Assembly: GCA_900065925.1 (NCBI GenBank)
Contig: LN890280.1
Span: 612,451-676,450, forward strand
Source: Nitrosotalea devaniterrae
GTDB taxonomy: Archaea; Thermoproteota; Nitrososphaeria; Nitrososphaerales; Nitrosopumilaceae
DNA length: 64,000 nucleotides
Reading direction: 5' to 3'
Below, in pieces: positions 43,254 to 52,337 of this stretch. The notes below the pieces were generated by a model that was not told the DNA's origin, searched no databases, and was given only the letters and a program-made list of their open reading frames with translations. Every line of letters begins with the position of its first letter. The stretch's first letter is position 1. A program made the translations under genes and the position numbers.

Positions 43254-43793
43254 ATGGACTCGTCTCAGATTGTAATTTTTTTACTAGTGCTTGTAATAGT
43301 GATGGTTTTCAGGTTTCGCAAGATGCTTTCCGGTGGTCCTGTAAATAAAAACCGAATAATTATTTCCACTGTCTCTTATTTTGGCATCAGTTTGTTGGCA
43401 GTGTTTAGTTCGTTCCAAGTGGGAGTGTCCACTTGGTATATTTTTGCATATGCTGGCATGCTAGTTGGTGCAACGTACATCTCGCACAGGTTTGTTGGTA
43501 AAAAAATCATAATCTGGAAAGCAGATGATGGAAAAATTCATGCAAAAGGTGGAAACATTCCTTATGTAATTTGGCTAGTGGGACTTGTATCAAGATTCAT
43601 TCTGGGATACACTTTCATCGGTCCAGATTATTTCATGACTGCATATGGTGCACCAAAAACACTTGATGTATTTGCAGTCCACATTACATTGGTTGTTGAT
43701 TTAATCATGATGCTAGGTGTTGGTGCACTGGCTGGAAGAAATATCCAGTTGTTATCCAAATTAAGAAATTTCAAAACAGAATCATCTATCTAA
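43254..43793 (+). CDS. CcdC/DUF1453-like membrane protein
   Basis: A 179-residue protein with about five hydrophobic helices; the sequence VMVFRFRKMLSGGPVN, then FGISLLAVFSSF, resembles the CcdC/DUF1453 family. Bacterial CcdC sits with cytochrome-c biogenesis genes, but the biochemical role is unknown. The frame starts two codons earlier with TTG; the ATG at 43254 is three nucleotides past the kinase stop, so the two genes are probably cotranscribed. That may mean the kinase controls or senses through this membrane protein; this is inference. Confidence 0.7.
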   Translation: MDSSQIVIFLLVLVIVMVFRFRKMLSGGPVNKNRIIISTVSYFGISLLAVFSSFQVGVSTWYIFAYAGMLVGATYISHRFVGKKIIIWKADDGKIHAKGGNIPYVIWLVGLVSRFILGYTFIGPDYFMTAYGAPKTLDVFAVHITLVVDLIMMLGVGALAGRNIQLLSKLRNFKTESSI

Positions 43794-43833
43794 TGTGATA
43801 CAACATTGCAACTAAATATTAGAAAAAAAGAAG

Positions 43834-43886
43834 GTCACTGGCTAATACAACTATTCTTTGGTCTGAGCACTTGTTGTGCCAGTGAC
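43834..43886. repeat. Extended hairpin in intergenic region
   Basis: GTCACTGGC (43834-43842) and ACAAC (43847-43851) pair with GTTGT (43873-43877) and GCCAGTGAC (43878-43886), leaving a TAAT bulge and a 21-nt loop. It lies within the 357-nt gap 43794-44150, which has no ORF. Confidence 0.45.
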
Positions 43887-43907
43887 TTCTATGACCTATA
43901 CACATGT

Positions 43908-43933
43908 GTCATACAAGAAAAAATCTGTATGAC
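43908..43933. repeat. Perfect hairpin in same intergenic region
   Basis: GTCATACA (43908-43915) pairs with TGTATGAC (43926-43933) across a 10-nt A-rich loop. ATGACCTATA occurs twice, at 43891-43900 and 43929-43938, so direct and inverted repeats overlap here. Confidence 0.4.
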
Positions 43934-44150
43934 CTATAACGCACAACAACAAAAAGTGATATCAAATTATTAAAAACAATGGATGTCGTATGTCTGTATT
44001 CTAATTATTTGAAACAGATATCTGTAATACATGACTTACATTCCTGTATGTGTGAAGATTGATCTAGTGCATTAGCTGATTTTTCATGTATTCAGCTTAG
44101 TAACTTGTATAAGCAAATGATATGTATGGCATGTACTGGAACTAACACAC

Positions 44151-44567
44151 ATGGTAGACGCAACTCTTAGAACACACAAGTTTCATGATCTCAGTCATTT
44201 TGGACTGAGAATTTCTGTAGGTGTATTGCTCATAGTTCACAGTCTTGGCAAGTTTAGCAGTGGCGGTGCGGGTTTTTTCTCAAGTATTGGTCTTCCTCCT
44301 GAAATGGCACTATTGATAGGATTATTGGAATCAATAGGTGGTGCACTACTTGTTGCAGGTGTGCTTACAAGAATAGCTGCAAGCCTTCTTGCCATGGAGA
44401 TGCTTGTAATTATGATACACATCAAAAAATTGCAAGCCTTTTCTGGACCTAATGGACTTGAACTTGATTTACTTGTATTTGTGATTGTATTGACCGTGGC
44501 AGTTCTTGGACCTGGAAGAATTTCTATATCACATGCTGTAAAAAAACTTCCAAGATTCCTGCAATGA
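44151..44567 (+). CDS. DoxX family membrane protein
   Basis: A 138-residue protein with four helices that matches DoxX: LRISVGVLLIVHSLGKFSSG at the start, then ESIGGALLVAGVLTRIAA and an ELDLLVFVIVLTVAVLGPG C-terminal helix. DoxX-like proteins are linked to thiosulfate:quinone oxidoreductase in Acidianus and to oxidative-stress membrane complexes in bacteria, but most have no proven activity. Its neighbours downstream are a Cys-rich protein and an HxlR regulator, compatible with a thiol or redox role. Confidence 0.85.
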   Translation: MVDATLRTHKFHDLSHFGLRISVGVLLIVHSLGKFSSGGAGFFSSIGLPPEMALLIGLLESIGGALLVAGVLTRIAASLLAMEMLVIMIHIKKLQAFSGPNGLELDLLVFVIVLTVAVLGPGRISISHAVKKLPRFLQ

Positions 44568-44644
44568 TTTGTTTGGATATCGTATCCTCTCGTATGTTGA
44601 TTAAAAAAATAAAAGCTTGAGATTTTCTGCTTTTGGGGAGTAGT

Positions 44645-44980
44645 CTATCTCTTGCTTGTTTCGGAAAATATTTTCTGCAACTTTGACTCGAGTTCTTTTT
44701 TTGCCTCTGATTGTACTAGATTTGATTGCCATACCTTGGCGGCAGTTTCAATCATTGCATCAGATGCTTTATCCAATGCAGGACCAAATGCTGCATCAAT
44801 TCTCTTTTTGAGTCGTTCTACATGTGCTTGGTACAGTGCATCATGAAATGCCTTGTGCAGTAACTCCATCGATTGTGCTACAGGATCAGCTGTTCCACAA
44901 CCACAGTCATTGCATTCCATTTCAGAGGTACATGAGCATGTTGCTTCTTCTGTATTGCATGTTCCTGATTCACATTTCAT
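44645..44980 (-). CDS. Protein with Cys-rich N-terminus, divergent from HxlR regulator
   Basis: A 111-residue protein. The first 33 residues hold eight cysteines (CESGTC, CSC, CNDCGCG), a pattern suited to metal binding. The rest is one long amphipathic helix region (LLHKAFHDALYQAHVERLKKRI) without cysteine. It starts at an ATG and is transcribed away from the HxlR gene across a palindromic operator region, so it is probably the regulated target. No database family is recognised; metal storage, metal delivery or thiol buffering are possible roles. Confidence 0.7.
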   Translation of the reverse strand: MKCESGTCNTEEATCSCTSEMECNDCGCGTADPVAQSMELLHKAFHDALYQAHVERLKKRIDAAFGPALDKASDAMIETAAKVWQSNLVQSEAKKELESKLQKIFSETSKR

Positions 44981-45048
44981 CTTACTTTCTTATAGTCACT
45001 ATAGAAAGGTAAGTATATAAATCGGAAAGTGACGAAATAGAAAGTAAG
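44981..45048. promoter_or_regulatory. Palindromic operator between HxlR regulator and Cys-rich gene
   Basis: The 86-nt divergent intergenic region is almost wholly symmetric. CTTACTTTC at 44981-44989 is the inverse of GAAAGTAAG at 45040-45048. A TATAG-TCA-CTATA inverted repeat lies at 44991-45003, GAAAGGTAAG recurs at 45004-45013, and TCAC/GTGA copies lie further inside. The only TATA-like element (TATATAA, near 45014) is in the centre. Autoregulation by the adjacent HxlR protein is the simplest reading. Confidence 0.6.
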
Positions 45049-45066
45049 TGAGATTTTAGTAAGTTG

Positions 45067-45471
45067 ATGCCTCAAGAACTCAAAGAAATGTCAGACCAGA
45101 TAAAGTGCTGTCCTGTGGACAATACATTCCGACTTGTCGGCAAAAAATTTACAATACACATACTTCGCAACATGATAATTTTGAATCAAACAAGGTTTAA
45201 CCAATTTCTAGAATCCGTAGAGGGAATAAATCCAAAGACACTTTCTATACGATTACGTGAAATGGAAAAAAGTGGTCTGATTAAAAGACAAGTATATGCT
45301 CAAACCCCAATCAAGATCGAGTATACTGTTACAGACAAAGGAAAAGAACTAAAATCAATCATAATGCAGATGGCAGCTTTTTCAATGAAACATTGCAGCT
45401 CAGATGTATTCAAAGATGGAAAGCCTAGGACACTGGAACAGGTATTTGGCAAATCCAAAAAGACTTTCTAG
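45067..45471 (+). CDS. HxlR family transcriptional regulator
   Basis: A 134-residue winged-helix protein. The HxlR pattern is clear: CPVDNTFRLVGKKFTIHILR, RFNQFLESVEGINPKTLSIR, LREMEKSGLIKRQ and YTVTDKGKEL. Two adjacent cysteines (KCCPVDN, near residue 14) lie where bacterial relatives such as HypR carry the redox-sensing cysteine. A preceding TTG is possible, but the ATG at 45067 is preferred. It likely binds the palindromes at 44981-45048 and controls itself and the Cys-rich gene; it may respond to disulfide, electrophile or metal stress. Confidence 0.88.
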   Translation: MPQELKEMSDQIKCCPVDNTFRLVGKKFTIHILRNMIILNQTRFNQFLESVEGINPKTLSIRLREMEKSGLIKRQVYAQTPIKIEYTVTDKGKELKSIIMQMAAFSMKHCSSDVFKDGKPRTLEQVFGKSKKTF

Positions 45472-45514
45472 TAATGAAGTGACATGTAATACTGTCTCTT
45501 GATCTGTTTGTGCT

Positions 45515-45678
45515 CTATTGTTCTTCTACCGTTTGACTCCATAGTATTTCTCGAACAATTTTGAGATATTCTATGCCGTTTTGATGCTCTACAAAGTCAG
45601 GAATGTTTGCCATTTGTGTAGGTATGTTTTCTGGTTTCTTTATGAGTAACCCACGATTGTTTCAGAAGAAATACTCAT
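45515..45678 (-). pseudogene. Possible frameshifted small gene
   Basis: An ATG at 45678 with a TTTAAAAT element about 20-27 nt upstream opens MSISSETIVGYS and then meets TAA. One base away, a different frame runs without stop for about 50 codons (IKKPENIPTQMANIPDFVEH onward) to a TAG at 45515. The pieces together would give a protein of about 58 residues. Either a sequencing error or a decayed gene; the second frame alone could also start at the ATG at 45613. Confidence 0.3.
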
Positions 45679-45784
45679 TTCCTTTATGCGTAAATTTTAA
45701 AACTGTTGTTGCATGAGTTTATTGAAAATTTCTAGTAAATGCCGTTGATATCATATTTGAGATCTGTTAATGTCTAGTCTTGAT

Positions 45785-45898
45785 CTATTTTTTGTTTGAA
45801 CTACAATGACATGATGGACCACATGTGCATATTCCTGTAGTTGCACAATTACAATCTGGTGATACACACTTGTCATCTTTTCCGCATCCACAATTCAT
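45785..45898 (-). CDS. Metallothionein-like Cys-rich micro-protein
   Basis: A 37-residue ORF from an ATG holding nine cysteines in mostly CxC pairs (CGC, C, CNC, CTC, CHC). There are no aromatic residues and there is a short polar lysine tail. This composition is the hallmark of metallothioneins, which chelate Cu, Zn or Cd through thiolate clusters. It sits in a 509-nt stretch free of larger genes, a few hundred bases from the HxlR regulator and the Cys-rich protein. No known metallothionein family could be matched by reading. Confidence 0.6.
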   Translation of the reverse strand: MNCGCGKDDKCVSPDCNCATTGICTCGPSCHCSSNKK

Positions 45899-45980
45899 AC
45901 CACTGACTTTGTGTTTCTGATATTTAATCATTAAATCTAGTTGTGATATCTATGTAGTGACCAGTATGCGTTCTACACTG

Positions 45981-47597
45981 CTAGGCAAGTTTTTTGCGTT
46001 TTTCTTCAATTCTTTTTTCCGCTTCTAGTCTTTCAAGGCTGTATGATTTCATGTCTGCAAACTTGATTATGTTGGACAGGTTTGGATGGACCTTTTTGAT
46101 TGCCTTGAACATTTCCTGTGCTGCTTTTCTGTAATCTTGGTGTCCCTGTGGAACAGTTCGCAGTTCAATTAGGTGTGCTGCTTCTCGCAGATTTAGTTTC
46201 ATAAAGTATGGATAGTTGTATGCAAAGTTTACTACATACTGGGCCTGTTCGGGCATTTTTGATTTCATGGCATCAAAGACTTCCTTTGACTTGTACATGC
46301 AATCCTCAAAGTCTTTTTTGATTCCAAGTTGTTTTATTTCGTCTGGCATAAAGTATCCACGGTTTGCTGCAAGTAATTGTCGCTCTAGTGTAAGCACCCG
46401 GTGTCTATGAAAGTCTCGGAACATTCCAAAATTTGTAAGAAGATCAAATGTGTAATCTGTCATTTCAAATGCACGTGAAGGTCTCTGTCTTCTGTTCTGC
46501 CTTAGACCTGCAAGTGTCTTGATTATTTTTTTCCTCTTTGATGATTTTATTTTTTTTACCTGACCGAGTATTTCTCTATATGACATTCCGTTTGATTGCT
46601 CGTATAATACGGCAGAAATTATTTTCTCTTCTGCTTTTTTCTCTTGTTCGTAATCAACCAAGTCTGCAAGATGGCTTGCACTTTTCTTTAACTTTAGATA
46701 TTTTTTACCTAGTGACAACGATTTTACCTTGACATCGTTTAGATATTTTTGTAAGGCCTTACCGTGAATATCATCTGCTCGTCTTACAAATGATCTTATT
46801 GTTGTGTTCAACTCTCTCTGGATTTTTCCTGCAAGAATTTTTTCTTCCTGAAGGCCTGAAGAATAAAGTATGGTCAGCAAATATTCAAACGCCCTTCCAT
46901 TGCCTGTAATTCCAACATTGGTAAGAGTGGATGCGGGAAGTATTCCCCTGAGTATGTCTAGTGCCTTTGCTCGAATTGTAGCATTGTAAATTCTAGTTGC
47001 AGACTTTGCCTCATCTTCATTGAGTTTTGAATATGATACATCTGTTCCTGCAGAGTCTCGAAACTTTTGCTTCTCGATTGGCTCTCGCTCCTTCATAAAA
47101 TCAATTGTAGTCTGGATGTTTTTTGAATACACATCAAAATCAAGATTGCATGCTTCAAGATACATGTCAGCATACTTTGAGCTCATTATCTCTGGTTCTC
47201 TGTAAAACTTGTACTCGCCATTTACTTTTTTATCCCATGCAACATATCTTGAAGATTTTTCAAGATATGATAAACCAATTCTACGGTCTTCAATTTTTTT
47301 TACTGCAATATTTGATAGTCCTTCTATTGCTATCTGCGCTTCTCCAAGCTCTGCAACTGAATCATCACCGTATTCAAGCAAGACTTTATTGTAAAACTCT
47401 TCACCACGATTTTCATTTTGAGAAAACTCGTCTAGGAAAATTCTTCGCATGCTCTTGTCAGTCCTGCTATATCTTGACATTAGGGCGCCCCTGTCTACTT
47501 GCCTTGGACTAATTATTGCAAATACAGAGTCGTCAACATTTGAAAAATGTTTCAAAAGAATTTCATTTTCAGAATTTGAAAATTCAGATGACAACAT
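45981..47597 (-). CDS. Tandem ThyX-like flavin-dependent thymidylate synthase
   Basis: A 538-residue protein made of two ThyX-like halves. ThyX methylates dUMP with flavin and methylenetetrahydrofolate; normal proteins are 220-250 residues. The N-terminal half has [15 protein letters not shown], which resembles the RHRxxSxNExSxRY motif with the first His missing. The C-terminal half has [11 protein letters not shown] and VPQGHQDYR. Neither copy has the complete motif, so an active site may be assembled from both halves or activity may be altered. The ATG start is clear. Confidence 0.85.
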   Translation of the reverse strand: MLSSEFSNSENEILLKHFSNVDDSVFAIISPRQVDRGALMSRYSRTDKSMRRIFLDEFSQNENRGEEFYNKVLLEYGDDSVAELGEAQIAIEGLSNIAVKKIEDRRIGLSYLEKSSRYVAWDKKVNGEYKFYREPEIMSSKYADMYLEACNLDFDVYSKNIQTTIDFMKEREPIEKQKFRDSAGTDVSYSKLNEDEAKSATRIYNATIRAKALDILRGILPASTLTNVGITGNGRAFEYLLTILYSSGLQEEKILAGKIQRELNTTIRSFVRRADDIHGKALQKYLNDVKVKSLSLGKKYLKLKKSASHLADLVDYEQEKKAEEKIISAVLYEQSNGMSYREILGQVKKIKSSKRKKIIKTLAGLRQNRRQRPSRAFEMTDYTFDLLTNFGMFRDFHRHRVLTLERQLLAANRGYFMPDEIKQLGIKKDFEDCMYKSKEVFDAMKSKMPEQAQYVVNFAYNYPYFMKLNLREAAHLIELRTVPQGHQDYRKAAQEMFKAIKKVHPNLSNIIKFADMKSYSLERLEAEKRIEEKRKKLA

Positions 47598-47626
47598 TAT
47601 CGTTCAAACCCACTGTAGATAATAAA

Positions 47627-47911
47627 CTACTTCTTTCCAATCTGGATCAGATCGGATGGTCCAAGCTTTGGGGCATTATGTTTTGCCTGCCATCGCAACA
47701 AGACTTCCTTGAATGATTCTGCTTCTTGCACATCTTCTGTATACATTAGCATTGTTACCCATTTGCCTGGACCTGCAGTCCCACCCATGGAGTTCATCCA
47801 AAAATCTGTTGGCATGTTTTCAAACGCTTTGTTCTTTTCGTCCCGGCTCATGTCTACCCAACGCTTGGAGACAAAGTGTAGTATCTGATCTAGTTCTTCC
47901 TTTGTAATCAT
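47627..47911 (-). CDS. Hypothetical protein
   Basis: A soluble protein of about 94 residues (MITKEELDQILHFVSKRWVD). It contains a GGTAGPGKWVTMLMYT segment and ends with DLIQIGKK. An upstream in-frame start at 47932 would add seven residues. It is on the same strand as, and 29 nt upstream of, the ThyX-like gene. No family recognised. Confidence 0.6.
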   Translation of the reverse strand: MITKEELDQILHFVSKRWVDMSRDEKNKAFENMPTDFWMNSMGGTAGPGKWVTMLMYTEDVQEAESFKEVLLRWQAKHNAPKLGPSDLIQIGKK

Positions 47912-48052
47912 TATTGTACCATTACTAAACAAGTGATTATAAAATTACGTATTTTTTGCAATTTTACATGATCATTAGCTAAAATGATCTTACCAAAACT
48001 GGAAAGCTTGTTAACACTTTGCTGATTATATGAAATTTAAAACATCTACCCA

Positions 48053-48874
48053 ATGAGCAAGGAAGAGATCGAATTTATCGGCAAGCAAGTTAAGGACATG
48101 TACGGAACCTATATCGGCAAAGTCATAGGTACTATAACTGACATCGATGGAAGTGTACAAACCGTTGGTGTTGATTGTGGTTCTGAAGGACTCAAGCAGA
48201 TAGCATTCGAGCAATTGGTCATACAGGGACAATTTGTAATCTTTATCCCTAGATGGAGATTAGATGCCCAAAGACTGTTGCGAGAGAAGGGACTTACCAT
48301 GCGCCGTATACGAGCCCTGATGGATATCGTATCTGAAAACGATGACATGAAAGAGGATGCTGAACTGATCCATGAAAAATATAAGATGAAATTGTTAACT
48401 CTAGATGAGACCGAAAGACAAATCAAAGAAAAACTTGAGAAAAGACTTGCAGAACTTGATGGTCAGCTAAAGTCAATTCGGATGCTACGATTTGACGCAA
48501 AGTTGCAAAACAAGAGCAATGAGATATCTGATAGCAAGTACGACCTAGTCAAGACTCATACGGTTGAAATCATCGAACACATCGAGCACGAAAAGGCGGA
48601 GATAACAAGCATCCAGCGTCGCATCAACGATCTTTCAGTTGAGAGTGGAGAGCGCATAGAAAGTCCAAAGCAGGACGTTCATTCAGCCGCCATTTCATAT
48701 CTTGGAAAGGTAGAAAGTCCTTCTCCTTCACAGCCAACGACTCCGATATCTGCAAACGTTGGAGTTGGTAACAGTATTCCCACTGCACCGACACCAAAGC
48801 CTGTGGCAATTGGAGCCGATGGTGACGAAGCCCCTCAAGATTCAGATTGGCTCAAGAGAATATCATCATCTTAG
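48053..48874 (+). CDS. cdvA: CdvA cell-division protein
   Basis: CdvA forms the membrane- and DNA-associated scaffold that recruits the ESCRT-III-like CdvB in the Cdv division system of Thermoproteota and thaumarchaea. The 273-residue product has an N-terminal PRC-barrel-like domain (about residues 8-75, KQVKDMYGTYIGKVIGTITD), a long coiled coil (about 80-215), a Pro/Ser/Thr linker and a short C-terminal segment (DSDWLKRISSS) where CdvB contacts are expected. A TTATATG element about 26 nt upstream fits a leaderless start. The cdvB and cdvC genes are not adjacent, as is known for thaumarchaea. Confidence 0.88.
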   Translation: MSKEEIEFIGKQVKDMYGTYIGKVIGTITDIDGSVQTVGVDCGSEGLKQIAFEQLVIQGQFVIFIPRWRLDAQRLLREKGLTMRRIRALMDIVSENDDMKEDAELIHEKYKMKLLTLDETERQIKEKLEKRLAELDGQLKSIRMLRFDAKLQNKSNEISDSKYDLVKTHTVEIIEHIEHEKAEITSIQRRINDLSVESGERIESPKQDVHSAAISYLGKVESPSPSQPTTPISANVGVGNSIPTAPTPKPVAIGADGDEAPQDSDWLKRISSS

Positions 48875-48955
48875 TACAACTGACGGGATTGAAGGATTCG
48901 CTCCCAACTCCATTTGAGCGAACCTTTTTTTTGACACACCAATTATCTGATAGTA

Positions 48956-50862
<1,907 letters not shown>

Positions 50863-50866
<4 letters not shown>

Positions 50867-51357
50867 ATTGAAATTATCTGCATCTTTGAGCTTTCAGTGA
50901 TATGGAACTTGTCTGTAAATCCGCCAGTTACTTCTAAAACATATTTTGCCTTTTTACCGTCTGCGTTTTGAACTGTACATGTGACAGTCTCCAGTGCGGA
51001 TTTACATGGTGGGACATTTTTTGCTATATGGATAACATTTCCATCTGCATCAAACCAAATGATATCTAATGGAAACTGCATGTTTAACATCCATATCGGG
51101 ACAATCTGCTCTTGGCTGAATACAAATATCATGCCCTGATCGTCTGCAAGTTCATTTTGAAACATCAGGCCTCTTACTTTTTGTGCATCTGTTTCTGCAA
51201 TTTGCACATCTAACATCTTGTCATCAAGTTTGATTGTTCCCATTGGAAACTTGACTTCTGAAAGTTTAGAGTCTGCAGGAATTGTCAAAACACCGACTAT
51301 GCCAATTATCACTGCTGCAATTGCAATAGGAATTAAAACTTGGGCCCTTGTTGCCAC
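50863..51357 (-). CDS. DUF192 family exported protein
   Basis: A 164-residue protein with an N-terminal hydrophobic helix (VLIPIAIAAVIIGIVGVL) acting as signal or anchor. The DUF192 domain follows: EVKFPMGTIKLDDKMLDVQI, then QKVRGLMFQNEL, GMIFVF and MQFPLDIIWFDADGNVIHIA. The biochemical role is unknown. Two cysteines (PPCKSALETVTC) can pair outside the cell. The start is a GTG. It overlaps the convergent synthetase gene by four nucleotides. Confidence 0.88.
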
Positions 51358-51419
51358 AAAGAACCTAGTCGATATCTAGTTAAAAACCAATGCAAAAAAT
51401 AATGAAGAGTTTTTGAATC

Positions 51420-51764
51420 TTAACTCATCTTATCTTTTAGATGTGAATAGTCACTGAAAAAGTTCTTTGTTTCCTGACCGACATCTTTTATGGTTGCACC
51501 ATTGTATACTTTCTCCAAGTATTTTCCAGCAATTATCATAGGAATGCCAATAGGTGTTGTGATTGGGTCTGGTGAAAGAAGGAAAATGAATCCAATTTTT
51601 GTAATCTTTTTTCCTGGTGCAGGTGCTCTCTGGAGTGCGCCCAAGGCACGTGCGGTACCTCTATCATCCATCTTTCCAAGTTCAGAGTAAATTTTGGCTC
51701 TTCTGTGAAGGGAATCTCTTACTTTCTTTATTTTATCAATACCTTGCTTTACTCCCTCATCCAT
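51420..51764 (-). CDS. Hypothetical thaumarchaeal-type protein
   Basis: A 114-residue basic protein. The N-terminal half is helical (GIDKIKKVRDSLHRRAKIYS). A hydrophobic segment (KIGFIFLLSPDPITTPIGIPMIIAGKYL) near residues 57-84 could be a membrane-associated hairpin. It is one gene upstream of DUF192 on the same strand. No family recognised. Confidence 0.6.
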   Translation of the reverse strand: MDEGVKQGIDKIKKVRDSLHRRAKIYSELGKMDDRGTARALGALQRAPAPGKKITKIGFIFLLSPDPITTPIGIPMIIAGKYLEKVYNGATIKDVGQETKNFFSDYSHLKDKMS

Positions 51765-51881
51765 GCATCCCTCATTTTACAAAAAATAGTTAAAACTCCA
51801 TGCAAAAGATCAATCACAACTGGGTGAACATTTCTGATCAAGAGATTAGGTTATATGATTTCGTGTATACTAAACAAAAAC

Positions 51882-52337
51882 ATGAAAGAAAAGCGTGCTG
51901 AACGGCTGGAATCCATAAAAGAGGCCCATAAATCGGCAAAAACCGACTATTCTAGGATAGAAGACTATCTGGAGGTGATATCCGAACTTGTGGAGCTCAA
52001 AGGGTACGCAAACACACTTGACATATCACGATACCTTACAGTCAGCGCACCGTCTGTTACAAAGATGCTACAAAAGCTTGCAGAAGGAGGGTATCTTGAA
52101 TATGAGAAATATCGTGGAATCAACCTTACGCCAAAAGGCTCTGCACTGGCAGATGCAGTACGACAAAAACATGGCACATTACTTGAATTCTTCAAGATGC
52201 TTGGCATTAGTCATGATATTGCAAGCCAAGATGTTGAAGGAATGGAACACCATCTAAACCCACAAACAATAAAACAATTAAGAAAACTTGTTACGTTTCT
52301 AAAATCAAATCCGAAAATTCTTGATAATTTCCAATAA
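51882..52337 (+). CDS. DtxR/MntR family metal-dependent regulator
   Basis: A 151-residue winged-helix regulator. The DNA-binding domain reads YLEVISELVELKGYANTLDI, then LTVSAPSVTKMLQKLAEGGY and GINLTPKGSALA, as in DtxR/MntR. The dimerisation domain includes VEGMEHHLNP, which supplies Glu/His metal ligands. No SH3-like FeoA domain is present, as in MntR. It probably senses Mn or Fe. The frame is open upstream to 51855, but the ATG at 51882 gives a family-like N-terminus. It converges with the PIN-ATPase gene. Confidence 0.9.
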   Translation: MKEKRAERLESIKEAHKSAKTDYSRIEDYLEVISELVELKGYANTLDISRYLTVSAPSVTKMLQKLAEGGYLEYEKYRGINLTPKGSALADAVRQKHGTLLEFFKMLGISHDIASQDVEGMEHHLNPQTIKQLRKLVTFLKSNPKILDNFQ

